Positions 1 to 20,226 of a stretch of DNA of 64,000 nt are shown piece after piece. The position numbers and the translations under genes are program-made. Below the pieces are notes generated by a model. It searched no databases. It was not told where the DNA came from and saw nothing but the letters and a program-made list of their open reading frames with translations. The stretch covers positions 1 through 64,000 of the forward strand of contig JAPTJF010000315.1 of NCBI GenBank assembly GCA_029339195.1, written 5' to 3'. This stretch comes from Micractinium sp. NFX-FRZ (taxonomy: Eukaryota; Chlorophyta; Trebouxiophyceae; Chlorellales; Chlorellaceae). Position 1 is the stretch's first letter. Every line of letters starts with the position of its first letter.

Positions 1-540
1 CGATTGCGATACGTTGTGACGCGCGGCGCCGTGCAGAGCGGCACCGGCTGCGCGTCATGGTGGGCGGTTGGGCGGCATAGTGCGACACTGCCCGCCACCT
101 GCTGCCCTGGTGGTACACGAAACTATGCAAATGATGCACGTGAAGGCGGAGGCGGTGCCTGAATCTCAGGTGCTGCTGTGCCACGCTGCAGTGTGCTGGG
201 CGGGACAGCTGGGCGGCAGGAGAGTGCGGCAGCACGCAGCACCTGGCGGCATGCGGGCGTGTTACTTTGCCCTGGCCGCTACACACCCCGGCACATTATG
301 CGTGCACTGGCATGATAAAGCTTCATATTATTAAGTGATGCGTGGGTCCCACCTCCCGGCCGTCAAAGGAGGCGGTGCACGTGCGCCGCAGTGGGCAGCC
401 CCCGGAAGCGAGTGATGCGTCCCACAGCGCTGGGTGCATCCTGATAAGCAGCCCGGGAATCTAGACTTATTTTTACTGATGACCATACCAGGGAAGTGGG
501 ACATAAAGGATGGCGAGGTCCGGCAAGAAGCCAGGGAGGC

Positions 541-657
541 CACCGGGTCCTCCAGATCCTACCGGGTAGGATCTGGTAGGACAGAGTAGGACAGGGTAGG
601 AACAGCTAGGTTGATCCTACGGGTGCTAGGACTGGTATAGGACGGGGGTAGGACTTG
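541..657. repeat. Degenerate GGTAGGAC tandem repeat
   Basis: Roughly ten imperfect copies of an 8-12 bp unit built on GGTAGGAC or GATCCTACGGG follow one another. Units in both orientations (GATCCTAC and GTAGGATC) sit next to each other at the left end, so a small hairpin is possible. Confidence 0.6.
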
Positions 658-852
658 GCCGTTCCCACAGTGTGAAGATCCCAGCCCTAAACGCACACGC
701 TACCCCATCTGGCCTGCATCTTTGCATGCATGCCTGTTCATCTTCCCGCTGCCTGCAGGCTCTGCCCTCACAGGCTGCCGAGAGCAGTGCAACAACGCCG
801 CTCACCCCCTGCTTCTTGCCCTACCGATTCAACGTGTCAGTTCCTGTCCTGG

Positions 853-857
853 TTACA
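853..857 (-). terminator. Poly(A) signal TGTAA
   Basis: TTACA on the plus strand reads TGTAA on the minus strand, 172 bp past the stop of the gene at 1029-2097. TGTAA is the usual poly(A) signal of chlorophyte algae. The match is only five bases, so by itself it is weak. Confidence 0.4.
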
Positions 858-1028
858 ATCCTGGCCACTCATTCAGGCCGACAGCGCCGCCGCTGCCAAC
901 AACACCCGGCAGGCATTCGACATGGAGGCGGGCCAGCGGGCGTGACCACCTGCCGGTTGCACATGCTCGCTGCCCTGTTCTGTACTGCCCGCCGGCGCAG
1001 CGGCCTGCCCGCCGGCGGTGGCCGTCAG

Positions 1029-2097
1029 CTACGGGTCCTCCTCTCCCTCTACTGCGTCCACTACCACGGAAGTGATTGCATCCAGCCACACCGCAAAGTA
1101 AACAGCAAACCCAGCTGCCAGCAGCGGGTGGGCCGCAAACTGGTCCTTCAGCTGCTGCACCGCCACTGCTGCGCCCGAGTCGGGCACCAGGGCGCGCACG
1201 GTGTACGCTGCCGCCGCCACCCAACCTGGGTCAGGGGAAGGGCGGGGGAGGAGGAGGGGTGAGAGCGCTGCCTGTCCCACAACTTGCATTCCCGAGGGCG
1301 GACGTCACCCTTCACCTCTGCTGACCTGCCTGCCGCTTCCTTGCCAAACAGCATGCCTGCTTGCCTCCCCATTCACTCTTCTCCTCAGCTGCCGACCTGC
1401 ACCCTGCCTCCTCACCTGCCGCGCTCAACACCTGCGCCTTAGCCAACTTCTGGAGTGTATCTATGGAGGGCTGCAGTTGGCAGGGCCAGGGCCAGCGGAG
1501 CGCGAGGTCAGCACCTGGGTAAGCGAAGGACGCCGACACTGCATGCCGCGCGGCACGGCAGACGGGCGGCTGTCGAACCCTGAGCACATGTGCTCATCGA
1601 GCAGGCAGGCAAGGGATCTCAGATGCCACATCAAGCACAAACCCAGCTGCCACAGATGAGACTTCCGCCCATACAGGCTGCTGCCCTCTCCTTGAGCAGC
1701 GCATGGGCATGCAGGCAGAAAGGCGCAAGCAGGAGTGGCCCCCCCGGGTGCTGCTTGGGGCGACAGCAGCATGCCACGCAGTGCCTGAACACACGCTCGC
1801 GCACACGCAATGCAAGCATGCTGCGGCTGCTGCACCATTCTTGACGGTGCAGCACCCACGCCTGCCCACCTCGTATGCGCCCTCGTCGCCCCCCTGCCCC
1901 GCCTCCTCATCGGGCAGCGCCCGCGGGCGGACCCGCCGCAGGCGTGTCGCCGCGACGCGTATGCCCTCCTGGCGCTGCGTGCTACTGGTCAGCGTGCTGG
2001 CAGCAGCTGTGGGCTTGCTGTTGAGGCGGCAGGGGAGCGGGGTGGAGCGGGCGGCCGCCCGGGCAGCCACTGGCACGGCCACAGACAGCACGACCAT
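1029..2097 (-). CDS. Small putative plastid-targeted membrane protein
   Basis: Three exons fit with consistent phase: 2097-1870, 1470-1416 and 1225-1029, giving about 159 residues. The first 60 or so residues are rich in Ala, Ser, Thr and Arg and almost lack acidic residues (MVVLSVAVPVAARAAARS...), which looks like a chloroplast transit peptide. The last exon carries a hydrophobic segment (LLAAGFAVYFAVWLDAITSV) followed by a short acidic tail, suggesting one membrane-spanning helix near the C-terminus. An in-frame ATG at 2196 would add 33 residues; I prefer 2097 because the transit-like sequence starts there. I do not recognise the family. The model rests on splice-site phase and composition only, so it could also be an untranslated or misjoined transcript. 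Confidence 0.42.
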
Positions 2098-2827
2098 GTG
2101 GATGGGCCTCCAAGGATCAGACACAGCAGCCGCAGGAGGCAGGAGGAAGGCGTGCAGGCCTGCACAGGCAGGTCTGTGCTGTTGTGGCGGCTTCATGCCA
2201 GCAGGGCTTGTGAGTCTTTCCTCTCTTCATGCCGCCTTGTGCCGGGGCAGGCCTTGGAAAGCATGATCTATTGATAGGGCAGGCTGACTGCCAATGCTGT
2301 CGATCGTTCGGGCAAGCCGGGCAGCCACCCCCCTGTGGCAGCAGCCTTGGACCCTGCAGGGTCTGCACCGACGTTTCAGTCATGGTATTTAGATTATAAG
2401 AAACAAATGATGGAGTGCGTGGGGCTGGGGTTGAAGCACAGAACGGTCCTGTGATTTCATGAGGTTGGCCACGCCCGACGGCGGGAGGCGGCGCCAGAAG
2501 CAAGGCGGCCAATGAGTGGCCGTTTGCAGGAGGAGCTATGGCCATGAGCACGCTGCGCACCCAGCAGGCACACATGTTGGGCGGTCAGCCTGCTGGAAAT
2601 CATGGCGACAACAGCATGCGCGCACGGTGCAGCACGCGAGTGCATGCCTCCACTTGCAGGCCTGTGCGCGCTGCCGAGTCACTCAGCCGCACCTCTGCAC
2701 CCCCACGAGTCGCTCAGCCGCACACCACGGCTTTAGAGAGCTTGGCCTTCCAATCAGCCTGCTCCCATTGAGGTGCCCGCTCCCCTCCCCACAGTTTTGC
2801 AAGAGGGTGGCAGCATGAGAGTAGGGT
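2098..2827. other. Divergent intergenic space
   Basis: This lies between the minus-strand gene starting at 2097 and the plus-strand LRR gene. Upstream exons of the LRR gene, for example an F-box exon, are expected here, but I could not find one that joins in phase. No other feature is evident. Confidence 0.4.
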
Positions 2828-4120
2828 ATGGCCTGCGGCTCCGGCCGCCACGTGCGGCAGCTGTATGCCGAGATTCGTATCTGCCCGTTGTACGCCGGCA
2901 GCTGCATGGCGGCGCTTGCCAGCAGCCTGCGCATCCTGACACTCAGCAGCTACCACCCAATCACACTGGGCGACCTGCGAGCCCTCACGTTGCTGCGTGA
3001 GCTGCACGTGGATGGCAGCGTCACCCCCCAGCCCCCCGCTCACCTGCCCGCCTCGCTCACCAAGCTGCATTTGAAGAACAGCGACTCGGCGGCGCCTCAG
3101 GTGACACGTGGCCTCTGCTCTGCACTTTGCACTCTGCATGGTGGGTTGCAGGTGCCAGGCCAGCGGGGCCTCTGCTCAGGCTCCTGCCTGCCTGCCTGCC
3201 GGCCGGCCAGCCTGCCTGCACGCCTGCCTGCCTGCCTGCCTGCCTCGCCCCCTGTGAGCGTTGGCGATGACGCGCATATCGGCCTGGCCATTGCAGCTGC
3301 ACCTGTCTGTCACCTCTGCATTCGAGCTTGCTGACCTGGCATGCTGCGCCGCTGTGACGTGGCACCCTTGCCCCGGCACATATACAGACACCCTGGACCC
3401 ATCCTGAGGTTTAAACCACACGGCGTCTCGCCGCCTGCCTGCCCCTGCCCGCAGCTGGGAGCTCTCACTAACCTGTCGGATTTGTCGTGCTCGAGGGTCG
3501 CTTGGGAGCGCGACGCCTTTGACCCGCTGGCACGGCTCAACAGCCTGCGGCGCCTCAGCCTGAGCTACTGCCCCCACCTGCCCGCCTTCCTCTCCCGGCT
3601 CACATCCCTGGAGGCACTCACCGTCCAAGTGGAGGGCCACAAGTTTGCTCTCAACGGCTCTGCCGGCATACTGCAGGCGGCGCTGCCCCACCTGACATCG
3701 CTCTCCTACTTGTGCCTCGTGCGGGTGCCCAACCACATGCACCCGCCAGCAGAGATTGCCGGGCTGGCCCAGCTGCGGCGGTTTGCTTGGCTGGGAGCGC
3801 CCAGCCCGGGTGCCGCGCTGCCCACCGGCCCCTGGCTCTCCACCCTGCAGCGCCTGGCTGCCCCAGCGGCTGTGCTGGCCAGCAGCCTGCAGCAGCTGAG
3901 CGCAGCGCAGCAGCTGGAGCAGGTGGGCATTTTCCATTATGCCAGCTACTCGTTGCATGCGCCCCTCGACTGCCAGTCGACCGCGGAAGATGTGCGCTCT
4001 GTGCTCAGCTGGGCGCAGCTCCACCCCAGCCTGCATCGCCTGGTGCTGGATGAGCTGCCCAGGGCGGCAGGCTCCGATGCTTTCCTCCTGCAGCGCTGCC
4101 GGCCGGCACTGCACATTTAG
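2828..4120 (+). CDS. Leucine-rich-repeat protein, 5' end uncertain
   Basis: Two exons, 2828-3100 and 3455-4120, join in phase 0 (CAG|GTGACA to CCCGCAG|CTG) and give about 312 residues. The protein has a run of irregular leucine-rich repeats, for example SLRILTLSSYHPITLGDL, LTLLRELHVDG, LNSLRRLSLSYCPHLPAFL and LTSLEALTVQVEG, of the kind found in the large algal F-box/LRR families. A TAG lies just upstream of ATG 2828 in the same frame, so the coding region starts there or at an acceptor nearby. No F-box is visible, unlike the related gene at 54264, so 5' exons may be missing or the copy may be truncated. The intron contains a run of CTGC tetranucleotides (about 3180-3245). The partner and role are unknown. 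Confidence 0.65.
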
Positions 4121-4580
4121 CTGACCGACAGTGACGTGGCCAGCGCTGTCCTAGACCTGGCCACACCCTAGCTGCCTCTCCCGCCTGGCCCTTGTCAGTT
4201 GCTTCTGCCAGCACCGCGCTTGCCCAGGCCCTTGTCCCAGCAACTGCTCGACACATGCATGCATGCAATATGCCATGCATTCAAGATCAAACAATGTCTT
4301 CTATTACAGCTGTGCATGGGCGGGCAACCCCAGCAAGCAGGCAGGCAGCAGCAGAGTGCAGGCAAGGCTCCAAGACACGCAGAAGAAAAGCAAGGGAATG
4401 AAGTGACGGCATCAGCACGGCAGTGGCTGCGTGGTGACCCCCCTGGAAACGCTGGCCCCTGGCTCAGCTCCACCTCACTGGTCCCAGTGACCTCAACTAT
4501 AGCGGCACTCGGTCCTTGTTCCCCAGCCTATCGACGGCACACAGAGTACCGAGCAGTACCCCACAGTACCCGTGCCACCC
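4121..4580. other. Convergent 3' spacer
   Basis: The space lies between the ends of the LRR gene (+) and the BTB gene (-). It contains a minus-strand TGTAA (4304-4308) and nothing else I can support. Confidence 0.5.
4304..4308 (-). terminator. Poly(A) signal TGTAA
   Basis: TTACA on the plus strand, i.e. TGTAA on the minus strand, 273 bp beyond the stop of the BTB gene. A plausible algal poly(A) signal, supported only by motif and position. Confidence 0.35.
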
Positions 4581-6927
4581 TCAGTCTTCATACTCCAGCC
4601 ACGTGACGTGCACACGGATTGTGGCGGTACCGCCGGGCAGGTGGCGCTGGTGCTCGCTGACTAGGTTGGCACTCAGTCCAAGGTTGCAGCCAACAGCAGC
4701 TGAAGCGCTGTGGCCGCCTCGGAAGGAAAAGTCCAAACCTGCAGTCTTGGTTGGGCTGCCCGCCTGCACAGCAGCAGCAGCAGCAAAGCGCCAGCACGCG
4801 CTTCGGCACAACAGTAGCGGTGCAAGGGACAGCTTGTGACAGCAGAGCACAGCAGGGCAAAGCGTGCACGTACAGTCGCAGGCCCGCAACAATCGGTTCA
4901 CATGCGTGCACTGGTGACAGCACAGCATTGTAACGACCACAACACGGCACAGCTGTACGTACAGCAGGGCACAGCACAGCAGTGCACAGCACAGCACAGC
5001 ACAGCACGCACCTCGTCCAGCAGCTCCATGGTTGCGTCCCCCGTCAGGCGGGCACGGCACCCCTCGGGCAGCTTGTGTTCCAGGTACAGCCGCACCAGGC
5101 TGTCCTGCGTGCCCTCCTCCGGCGCTCCCTGCGGGCACACCTCCACCTGCCAGCACTGCCTGCTGCCGCAGCCAAAGGAGGGCGACACATGCTTCGCCTG
5201 CTCCTCGGGCAGCGGGTCCGCCTCCAGCAGCTGCAGGAAGCTGGGCAGCACCCACGTGAAGCTGGCCTGCTGCAGCCCCGGGCTCCGCAGGGCGGCAACT
5301 AGCGCCACGCTGGGTACGTCATAGCGTATGGAGGAGTAAGCGGAGTAGGTGCTGCCGTTGGCGGCCAGGGCGACGGCCGTCAGCGCGGCTGCCAGCGTGC
5401 CCTGCCCCAGCTGTGCCAGCGAGGCGAAGCGCGCGACCACGCCGCCGGCGCTGGCACGCCCCTCGCCGCACTTGCCGGGCGTGGCTGCCAGCGCGCGTTT
5501 GGCCAGGGTCCTGCGGGGGCAGCGGGGGCAGCGGGGGCAGCGGGGGCAGCGGGGGGCATCACAGTAGTTGGCGCGTGGATGGAGGGGCGTCATGGCAACG
5601 CCCAGCTGGTGCCGAAGCTCTTGCTGCAGTGCACATCAGCACACCCACCCACCCCCTCCAGCACAGTGCAGTACTGTACTGGTGCTGCACCCCTCGTCTG
5701 CCCTGCAACTGCCCCACAATGCCCTGGCACCGCGCCCCTCGCAGCCCACTGGGCCACCGCGCAGCACACCCACCACGCCGAACCCTCATGCACCCCTCAA
5801 TTTACCGCCGTCCCATCCCCCTCCCACTCCAGCCCAGCCTGCCCTGCCCTGCCCGCTCCTCACCTCACTCCCTCCGCCCACGCCATGCTCAGATCGCACT
5901 CATCCGCCAGTGGCAGCCAGCGCAGCGCCGCCTCCAGCTGCTGCATGTTGGCCCCCAGGCTCCGGCTCAGCGCGCCCAGCAGCTTGCGGGCGTCCAGCGC
6001 ATGTGCCAGCCGCACCACGCCTGGCAGGTGTGCCTCCATGGCTGCCAGGTGAGCGGGCGTGCAGTCGTCTGGGTTGTACAGGAAGCGCAGCAGGTGGGCC
6101 ACCTCCCGCAGGCCGTACTCTTTGAAGGGGGACTCAAGCACCACGGCCTGCGGGCAGCGGTGGCAGGCGGGCAGGCGGGCAGCGGCGGCAGGCGGGCAGG
6201 CAGGCAGGCAGGCAGGCGGGTGGTGGGGCGGCGCTACTGCGGCGCTACTGCGGCGGGCGCGGCCAAAGACGCCGGGTGACGAGCCCCACGGGTCCCGCCC
6301 CTGCTGCTGCCCAGCTCAAGATGCAGGAGGGCAGGCAGGGGCAGGCAGGAAGGCAGGCAGGCAGGGGCCCCACCTGCTCCCGGTGCGAAGCATCTGCCTT
6401 GGGTGACCCCGTGCTTGTGTGCAGCGAGGCAAACAGGCCCCGGAGCACGCGGGACTGCTGGGACAGAGTCACCCTGTGCACCGGCAGCGCCATACCGCTG
6501 GGGAGCTGTATGCGCGCATCTGCCAGGGTTGACAGGTCGGCACCGCCCAGGTACCTACTAGTAGCAGGTTGGCAGGCGTGGAGCAGCAGGGAGGGCAGCT
6601 GGGTTCAGTTGAAGTGCACAGTGCAGGCGAGGAGGCAGGGAGGTGCAGCCTGCAAACCCAGGCGGTTGCAGCTGGGCTGGCAGGCGTGGGGCCACGGCAG
6701 CCGCTGCGAGGGCCGCACCGCACACAGCATGCCAGCCTGGCCAGTGCATGCCAGCCTGGTGCATGCCTTGTCAACCTCTCATAAGATGGTTCGCCAGTGG
6801 TGAAGGTCAATCCCCTTCTGGAGCTGTGCAAAGCTGCAAGGGTCCGGGCTAGGCCAAGTGCCAGGCTGGCTCACCATGCCGCGGGGGCCTCCCAGTCGAT
6901 CTCTGCACCAAAGGGAACCTCGGCCAT
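4581..6927 (-). CDS. BTB/POZ domain protein
   Basis: Five exons (6927-6875, 6554-6374, 6147-5864, 5510-5012, 4763-4581) join in phase and give 399 residues. Residues about 20-165 read as a BTB/POZ fold: a ligand-like strand (ADLSTLADARIQL), the typical HRVTLSQQSRVLRGLFASL helix, then ESPFKEYGLREVAHLLRFLY, the usual end of the BTB core. BTB proteins normally dimerise and often act as substrate adaptors for cullin-3 ubiquitin ligases; that role here is inferred from the family. The region after residue 175 is Cys/Gly-containing and matches nothing I know. Intron 3 has a 9-bp minisatellite directly in front of its acceptor, and intron 4 has a pentanucleotide repeat directly behind its donor. Confidence 0.78.
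4965..5009. repeat. CACAG pentanucleotide microsatellite
   Basis: Repeated CACAG units, interrupted once, end beside the donor of BTB intron 4 (exon ends at 5012). On the coding strand the unit reads TGCTG or TGTGC and forms the first 40 or so bases of the intron. Confidence 0.6.
5515..5553. repeat. 9-bp minisatellite at a splice acceptor
   Basis: About four and a half copies of GGGGGCAGC. On the coding (minus) strand this is GCTGCCCCC repeated, ending in CCCCGCAG, the acceptor before exon 4 of the BTB gene. The repeat therefore makes up its polypyrimidine tract. Confidence 0.75.
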
Positions 6928-8361
6928 GCTGCACGAGCCAAGGAGCAGGCGCCGCACAGCTTCCCAGGCAACCAAGGCAAAGCTGGCCGGTGGTACTAGC
7001 GATGATACTACCAAGCCGCACTGCACGTGGGGAACACGTGACAGAGAGGTGCAGGGTGGTAAGAGCAGAGAGATCGTCTCTCACAAGCTGCAGGCACAGT
7101 GCCACAGCGGTTGCAGGCAGAGGCGGGCACCGAGCGGCGGGCGAGGTGAAGGCTTAGCAAGAGGGCGCCCTCTCGCTGAGCCTCGTCCCATGCCATGCAT
7201 GCCATGCACCTGGCGTTCAGTAAAGTTGAAGGCACGCCAGGACAGGCGGCGTCCCTGACTCGTAACCTATATAGGTGAGCTCTACCGGCCTGGGAGGCTC
7301 ACAGCACCATCCAAGGCTGCCAGCCAGAAGACATGAAAGCATCAGGTGCCGGTGGGCCAGCCCCCAACGCAACTGCGGCATAGCGCGAGCCGCCCCGCTG
7401 GCAGCCGGTCGTTTCCCCAAGCTCCCCTGCCGCAGCGGTAACACATGCATATAAATATGTTTGCTGCCTTCAATACCGCCCTTGCTTGCTGCCTTACAAG
7501 CCCCTCTCCCAGCGGCCTCTCCGTTGCTGACCCCAAGAACCCAAGCCTTGGCAGCCGCACGTTTGCGGTGTAATCATCTGCAGACGCGTTGTCTGGCGGT
7601 GCTGCGTGCACACCGTGAGAGCCTCGCGGCCCGCCCCATACCGCCGGCTCCTTGCGCTGCAGCTTCGAGCGCCGCCGCCGCGGCGGGCTCCAGTCAGTGC
7701 AGACCGGTGATAGGCCATCAGGCAGCAAGCACAGCGGGCATACAGCATGATGCATGCCAGTCCCAAACTGCTCCCTTAATTGTTTTCAGTTCAGCCTTGT
7801 TACAGGCGAGGGTCTGTGCAACCCGTCAGGTGGCACCCCTTAGCGGGGTGCGCCGCTGCTGCAGCGGAGTCAGCTGGCACAGAGGCAGGGAATGCCTGGC
7901 CGGAGGAAGTGAATAGGAAGAGAAGGGGAGGGCGGGCAGCTGGGAGGGGGAAAGGCAGCCGCCAAATGGGAGCAGAAGGGAGCAGGGCACACGTCAAGGG
8001 AGGGCAAATACAACAGGGAGGAGGGGTGTCCAGTAAGGAGCGGAGGATAGGTTAGCTAGGCCTACTAACTACTGCTGCTTCAGTCAATAAGGGGAGCGGA
8101 ACGTCGCTCTTGTCCGGCCTGCCTAGCACGCGGCACAACCATCTGTGGTTGCTGGCGTGGGGGGGAGGGTTCCTGCGGCTGCTCTTGGTTCTCAGTTCGA
8201 GGGGGGAGGTACAGCTGGCCTGGGTGCTAGGGGACGGAGGGCCTCTGCCTGCTGCTGCACACATGCGATGGCGCTGGCCACGTGACAGCTTCTGCGGTGC
8301 ACGGGCAGCACACAGCAGCAAGGGTACGGCACCTCCACAACTTGGGAGTGTGTAGTGCTGC
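6928..8361. other. Intergenic region, BTB promoter and cyclin 3' side
   Basis: No gene could be built here. The left part should hold the promoter and 5' UTR of the BTB gene and the right part the 3' UTR of the cyclin gene. An AT-rich CATATAAATATG sits at about 7448-7459 inside otherwise GC-rich DNA; no adjoining gene explains it. Confidence 0.45.
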
Positions 8362-11085
8362 CTACTGCGGCACCAGAAGCACCGTGGGCGCCTCGTAGGT
8401 CAGCGCAATCTTCTGCAGCTTCTCGCTCGAGTACTGCAGGGGCGTGGTTGTGGAACAGGCAGAGTGGTGTGAGTACGCGAGCTGGGCAGGTGTGCGGCGG
8501 GTGCTGAGCTCTGAAGAGTGTGCGCGCTACCAAGTGGAAGCGGCCAGCCGCGCTCATGCATGCCACCATTGGTGTGCAGTCTGCCCCGCCCGCCATCGCC
8601 CACCGCACCCACCTTCTTGTACACTGCCACCAGCGAGCTGTTGGGTGCCTTGCGCATCAGCTCTGCCAGGTGCTGTGAGCAGTCCATGATGGCGTTGAGC
8701 GTGTAGCCGGAGTGGCGCGCCAGGGTGTGGGAGTAGGGGTCGGCGGCGCCCACCGCCAGCTGGGCCACGTATGTGGCAGCCGCGGCGATCTGGGAGTAGG
8801 GGAACTGCAGGGGGTGAAACAACAAGGACAGCATTCAAGAGCAGTCCAAGCAAGGTGGATTGAGGAGAAAGCAGCACACCAGCGCGAGTCCCTCTTCCAC
8901 AAGGCGCACTGCCACTCCCGGCCTGCCCCCACAGCAGGCCATGGGCATGGGCACACCTTGAGGGAGGCGTAGTCCACCATGCTGAGCTCCACCAGGTAGG
9001 TGGCCAGCAGCGTCACCTCCTTGTCGTTCACCACGCCCGCAGCCTTGAAGTTGCGGCCCAGGAAGTTGTAGATGCCTGCACGCGGGGCGGGGGCAAGGGG
9101 CCAGGCAGGTGAGGCAAGCAATGCAGCCGGAAGGGGCAGTGCAGGGCCACAAGGGCTGGCAGGCTTGGCTGTGCCAGCCGGGGCCAGCCCGGAGCCTCGC
9201 TTGCAGTCGCCTGCTGCACGTGCCCAGTACTCTCCCCAGGCAGCCAGCGTTTAGACACGGAGCCAGCCCCCAAGACAGCAAGGTCCCCCATCTCTCTCCC
9301 AGCACTGCCCCACCCCACTCACTGGGGACGGTGAGGTTGAAGCGCAGCGAGTTCAGCATGATCTTCTCCATGTTGAGGATCTGGTCGCGGGTGTAGGCAC
9401 GGTCGGAGATGTAGACAAAGTCGCGCACCTCGGGCGCCCAGATCTCCTCGTACTTGGAGGCCACCAGCATGGCGGTCACGCCCACCAGCTGCAGGTGCTT
9501 GCGCGTCACCTGCTTGGCCTCCAGGAAGCGGTCGATCAGGTTGACGGTGAGGTACAGCGTCTCGGGCATCAGCTGCGGGTGGTGAGCGTGGGGTGGGGGA
9601 ACACAGGGGGCAGTGTGTGCACCAGGCGATCCGGGTGCGAATAGTGCGGGCCAGGCATACTGGCATAGAGACTAGCAAGTGTAAGTAGAGTATGGAGGTG
9701 GTGGGCGGGTGGAGCAACAGTCTGAGCAGGATGCACCCAGGAGGCCAGCAGGCACCAACCCACCCCTACCGCTCAGCCTCAATGGTTTGCACCCACCTTG
9801 AACTTGAGGTGCACGTCCACCAGCCAGTCGATGAGGATGGCGCGCATCTTCTCATTGATGTCGGACTGCGCAGAGGGACGAAGGGCAGGAGTGAGGGGCA
9901 AGAGGAGCAGGCGCCTGCCACCAGGCGGCAGGGGCAAGAACAAGGGCACAGCTGCCTGGCCACCAATGATGCTGCCGCACGATGCATACCTAGGCAGCTG
10001 GCAGGCAGCCAGCAGCGCTGTACCATGCAAGCTCAGCACCCCCTCGCCAGCCAGGCCCCCCGGCTCACCTGGCGGGACATGTAGTCGGGGGAGACACGCA
10101 GCTGCGGCTCTGCGCGCTTGTAGTAGGCGAAGATGTCGGACACAAAGTCGGTGGCGGCCAGCGGGTCGGCGGCGTCGGCGCTGTCGATGTCGGGCAGCGT
10201 GGGCATGCACTGCTTCTTGGACTTGCCGCCGCTCATGGCCGCCTCGCTACGCGAGTGCAGCAGCTGGCTCATGCTGCGCCCGGCAGCCACGGGCTTCTCT
10301 GCGGGGGCGGCGGCGGCCGCCGCCGCCTGGCTGACCACCGGCACATTGCTGTCGCGCGGGCGCAGGCCGTTGCGCGGCCTGGCAGCACCCCAGCTGCCGG
10401 GGTCGGCACCCTGTGGGGAGATGGGTGCAGGGAAGGTAGGGGAGGCAGGGCAGGGATGAGCAGGGGCAGGGAGGGTAGGCGGGGCGGCCGCGGGTGCGCG
10501 CGGCACATGTGCCATGTCCCGGACCGCCGCGCCCCACGCAGTTTAAGCCCCAACTGCCCACCTGCGCGTTGCCGGGGCCCGCGGCGGCCAGCTGGGCGGC
10601 GGCGCGGCGGGTCAGGACGCCAGTGCGGCTCTGCAGGGAGGGGGAGGGGGGCAGGCAAGCAGGGTGCTCTGGCTGCCACTAGCTGCCGCATCTGCCGGAG
10701 CGTGCAAGGGCAGGCACCCCCCGGGAGCCCGCAGGTCAAGCCATTTGCAAACAACTTGATGTTGAAGCGTCCCCAGGCCCGCTCACCTGTGCCTCGGCGG
10801 CCTTCACGCCCTCCTTGCCAACGTTCACCTGGCTCTTGAAGCCGCCCACCAGGTTGCCGATGTCCCCCAGAGCCCTGCAAGCCGGAAGGGCAGGGCCGTT
10901 CGGGCGGAGGCCCCCAGGACGACCGTTGCCATCTCTGGCCAACAGCCACCGCCGCTCCCTCTCCCCCGCCCGTCGCACCTGCGGTTCCCAGCGCCTGCAG
11001 CCACGCCAGGCTTGCCCGCCGCCTGTTTCGCGGCGTTGGCCGCCAAGGCGTTCTCCCCATCGCGCACAGCCTGCACCTGCTGCAT
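8362..11085 (-). CDS. CYCB: B-type mitotic cyclin
   Basis: Nine exons (11085-10979, 10874-10787, 10630-10562, 10410-10069, 9865-9797, 9572-9323, 9075-8957, 8804-8613, 8433-8362) join in phase and give 435 residues. A destruction box of the plant cyclin-B type, RRALGDIGN, lies at residues 35-43. The cyclin-box hallmark MRAILIDWLVDVH is at 209-221, followed by YLTVNLIDRFL, VTAMLVASKYEEIWAPEV and LRFNLTVP, all typical of cyclin B. The second cyclin fold (YNFLGRNFKAAG to AIMDCSQHLAELM) is complete and the protein ends about 23 residues after it. The partner should be a CDK driving G2/M, with APC/C-dependent destruction through the D-box; this is family knowledge. Between D-box and cyclin fold there is an Ala-rich low-complexity linker. 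The ATG at 11085 opens the D-box exon directly. Confidence 0.95.
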
Positions 11086-11889
11086 CCTGACGACTGTAGT
11101 TGCTACCTAAGTGAAGTTGCAAAGGCCTGGAAGGGGCATTGAACAATGAGGAAGGCGGTTGGACTGGGAGACTTGAATGCGCGGCCGCCACGCTGGCAGA
11201 TTGATTGTGGACTGCCATTTTTGCGCATCCAACGCCCGCCCAGCGCCTTGCATTCTGTCATAGAGAGATATTTGGGGGCGATGGGCGCGACGTGCGCATG
11301 CCGGGAAGCCCAGGGGCGTTGGGCCGCCGTCGCGTGTGTACCGCCACTGCCGCCCGCCAGGCGGCGACAGCCAGGCACAGGTGCAGGCTCGCAGCAGGCT
11401 CTTATGATATGATGCACGCAGTAGGACCATGCCGTCACTGCCTTTGTGATGCTCTCGTCCACCACATGTTTCAGCCTACCAATCAAGGCCTGGCTGCTGG
11501 TCAAGGCTAAGCCAGGCCAACACCGTCCTCACATTGCTGTAGCATTCCTCGCCGGGCTGCGGGCCGCACCACAGCGCTGGCCAAGCCGCTGCCAAAAGTC
11601 ACTCTCCCCATTCCTGCTAATCTGCCACTCCTCCAGACTTGATGCATCTGTGGTATCAATATTCACCAGCAAAGCAGGAAAAGCAGGACGAGCGGACGAG
11701 GAAAAAGAATGGAGCTCAAGTGCCCAGCAAGTTGCTGCTGCCCCCGCCGCTGCGGCTCTGGCTGCTGCGGCAGCGGCTGCCGCAGGACAGGTGCTAGTGT
11801 ACAGAGAGAGGTAGTGGCTTCCATCGCGCAGGGCGCATCGCAGGAGCGTAAGCGTGCACCCCGCGCGCCGCGCGCGTCCGCGCCGCCGC
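11086..11889. other. Intergenic region, cyclin promoter side
   Basis: The two flanking minus-strand genes run in tandem, so this is the 5' side of the cyclin gene and the 3' side of the GlnRS gene. It contains an Ala-codon-like GCTGCTGC run (about 11729-11790) but no gene I can support and no clear TGTAA. Confidence 0.45.

Positions 11890-20226
<8,337 letters not shown>

Larger units (their letters stand above)
1..1028. other. Left flank without a convincing gene
   Basis: I see no ORF with protein-like composition or paired splice sites here. The stretch holds a short degenerate repeat (541-657) and, near its right end, a TGTAA signal on the minus strand that fits the gene ending at 1029. 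The rest is GC-rich sequence with open but unconvincing frames. Confidence 0.5.

Noticed and set aside
3176..4114. Long open frame of 312 residues on the minus strand
   Set aside because: It is the antisense shadow of the LRR exon; it is Gln/Arg/Gly-rich with no domain and no splice support.
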